Positions 5,438 to 6,029 of a stretch of DNA of 6,029 nt are shown in pieces. The notes beneath the pieces were generated by a model that saw only the letters and a list, made by a program, of their open reading frames with translations, had not been told where the DNA came from and ran no database searches. The stretch spans positions 1-6,029 of the forward strand of contig DKII01000074.1 of assembly GCA_002454125.1 (NCBI GenBank), written 5' to 3'. Origin of the DNA: Novosphingobium sp. UBA6722. GTDB lineage: Bacteria > Pseudomonadota > Alphaproteobacteria > Sphingomonadales > Sphingomonadaceae. Every line of letters starts with the position of its first letter. Within the stretch, counting starts at the first letter, position 1. Position numbers and translations under genes: made by a program.

Positions 5438-6029
5438 GTGCAGCTCAAGTTCGCCAGCTACAACATCCACAAGGCGGTCGGGACTGATCGCCGCCGCGAT
5501 CCCGACCGGATCCTGGCCGTGCTGCGCGAGATCGACGCCGATGTGATCGCCTTGCAGGAAGCCGACCGGCGGATCGGCCGGCGCGAAAGCGTGCTCCCGC
5601 GTGAGGCGATCGAGGATTACACCCCCTGGCAGCCGGTTCCGCTCAATCACCGTCCGGATTCGCTCGGCTGGCATGGCAATGCCCTGTTGGTGCGGCGCGG
5701 GATCAGCGTGATCGAGGCGGGCGTCGTCCCGCTCCCCACGCTCGAGCCGCGCGGAGCGATCCGGGCCGACCTGATGGTGGAGGGACAGCGCGTCCGGGTG
5801 GTCGGCATGCACCTTGACCTGTCCGGCCTGCGCCGCCGCCAGCAGGTCCGCACGATCCTCGATCACCTGACCCGCTGCGATGGCGCTTGCCCGACCGTGC
5901 TGATGGGCGATTGCAACGAATGGAGCCTGCACCGCGGCGCGCTCGGCGAATTCCGCGCACCCTGGCGGCTTATCACCCCCGGCGCCAGCTTCCCCTCGCG
6001 CCGCCCGGTCGGCCGGCTCGACCGGCTGG
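5438..6029 (+). CDS. Endonuclease/exonuclease/phosphatase-family hydrolase (3' partial)
   Basis: Reading from GTG at 5438 stays open to the window edge (197 codons). The protein belongs to the DNase I-like metal-dependent fold, which cleaves phosphodiester or phosphomonoester bonds in nucleic acids, lipids or small molecules. Catalytic and metal-site motifs appear in order: SYNIHK with Asn9, ALQEAD with Glu41 (metal ligand), GMHLDLS with His125, MGDCNEW with Asp158 and Asn160, and GRLDRL with Asp195, corresponding to the usual LDRI region. The final catalytic Asp-His of the family would lie past base 6029. No signal peptide precedes SYNIHK, so a cytoplasmic location is likely for this form. 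The GTG start places SYNIHK at residue 7, as is usual; GGGGAA 11 bases upstream is a weak ribosome site. The gene starts only 8 bases after the PNPOx-like gene, suggesting one transcript. The substrate cannot be told from sequence. Confidence 0.9.
   Translation, partial: MQLKFASYNIHKAVGTDRRRDPDRILAVLREIDADVIALQEADRRIGRRESVLPREAIEDYTPWQPVPLNHRPDSLGWHGNALLVRRGISVIEAGVVPLPTLEPRGAIRADLMVEGQRVRVVGMHLDLSGLRRRQQVRTILDHLTRCDGACPTVLMGDCNEWSLHRGALGEFRAPWRLITPGASFPSRRPVGRLDRL

Noticed and set aside
5411..5932. Minus-strand open frame opposite the EEP hydrolase.
   Set aside because: The plus-strand reading has the complete ordered set of catalytic motifs visible so far (Asn, Glu, His, Asp/Asn, Asp); the antisense reading has none.

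Overview
The window is high-GC bacterial DNA, tightly packed, with a strong G/C bias at third codon positions. The mix of a TonB-dependent receptor with a divergent TetR regulator, a class-specific release factor RF3, a PNPOx-like flavoprotein and an endonuclease/exonuclease/phosphatase (EEP) protein suggests an alphaproteobacterium, most likely of the order Sphingomonadales (Novosphingobium, Sphingobium or Sphingopyxis type). That placement is inferred from the style of the protein sequences; no rRNA or other direct marker is present.

Layout. Bases 2-112 (+) are the C-terminal end of a gene whose start lies outside the window; I cannot identify it. It converges on a large minus-strand gene (2487 to 175) for a TonB-dependent outer-membrane receptor. 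A strong intrinsic terminator for the receptor lies between them and touches the stop codon of the first gene. Divergent from the receptor is a TetR/AcrR-family regulator (2613-3284, +). The 125 bp between these two genes is the most informative non-coding stretch. It holds a nested dyad built from GTTGAA/TTCAAC half-sites, lying under apparent sigma-70 promoters for both genes. After the regulator, all on the plus strand, come prfC (RF3, 3319-4839), a pyridoxamine 5'-phosphate oxidase-family protein (4872-5429) and the 5' part of an EEP-family hydrolase (5438 to beyond 6029). The gaps among these are 34, 32 and 8 bases.

How the genes work together. The receptor and the TetR protein look like a self-contained, ligand-responsive uptake module: the regulator probably represses both itself and the receptor from the shared operator until an effector, perhaps related to the imported substrate, releases it. 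I saw no evident Fur box, so the substrate need not be an iron chelate. The prfC-PNPOx-EEP run looks like a co-directional housekeeping transcription unit with no obvious functional link to the receptor.

There are no RNA genes, CRISPR arrays, insertion sequences, long repeats or broken genes that I can support, and no gene-free stretch longer than 300 bases. I found no clearly novel multi-gene system. The points most worth checking are the shared operator/promoter, an EF-hand-like calcium loop in the receptor, and a hairpin abutting the PNPOx-family start codon.
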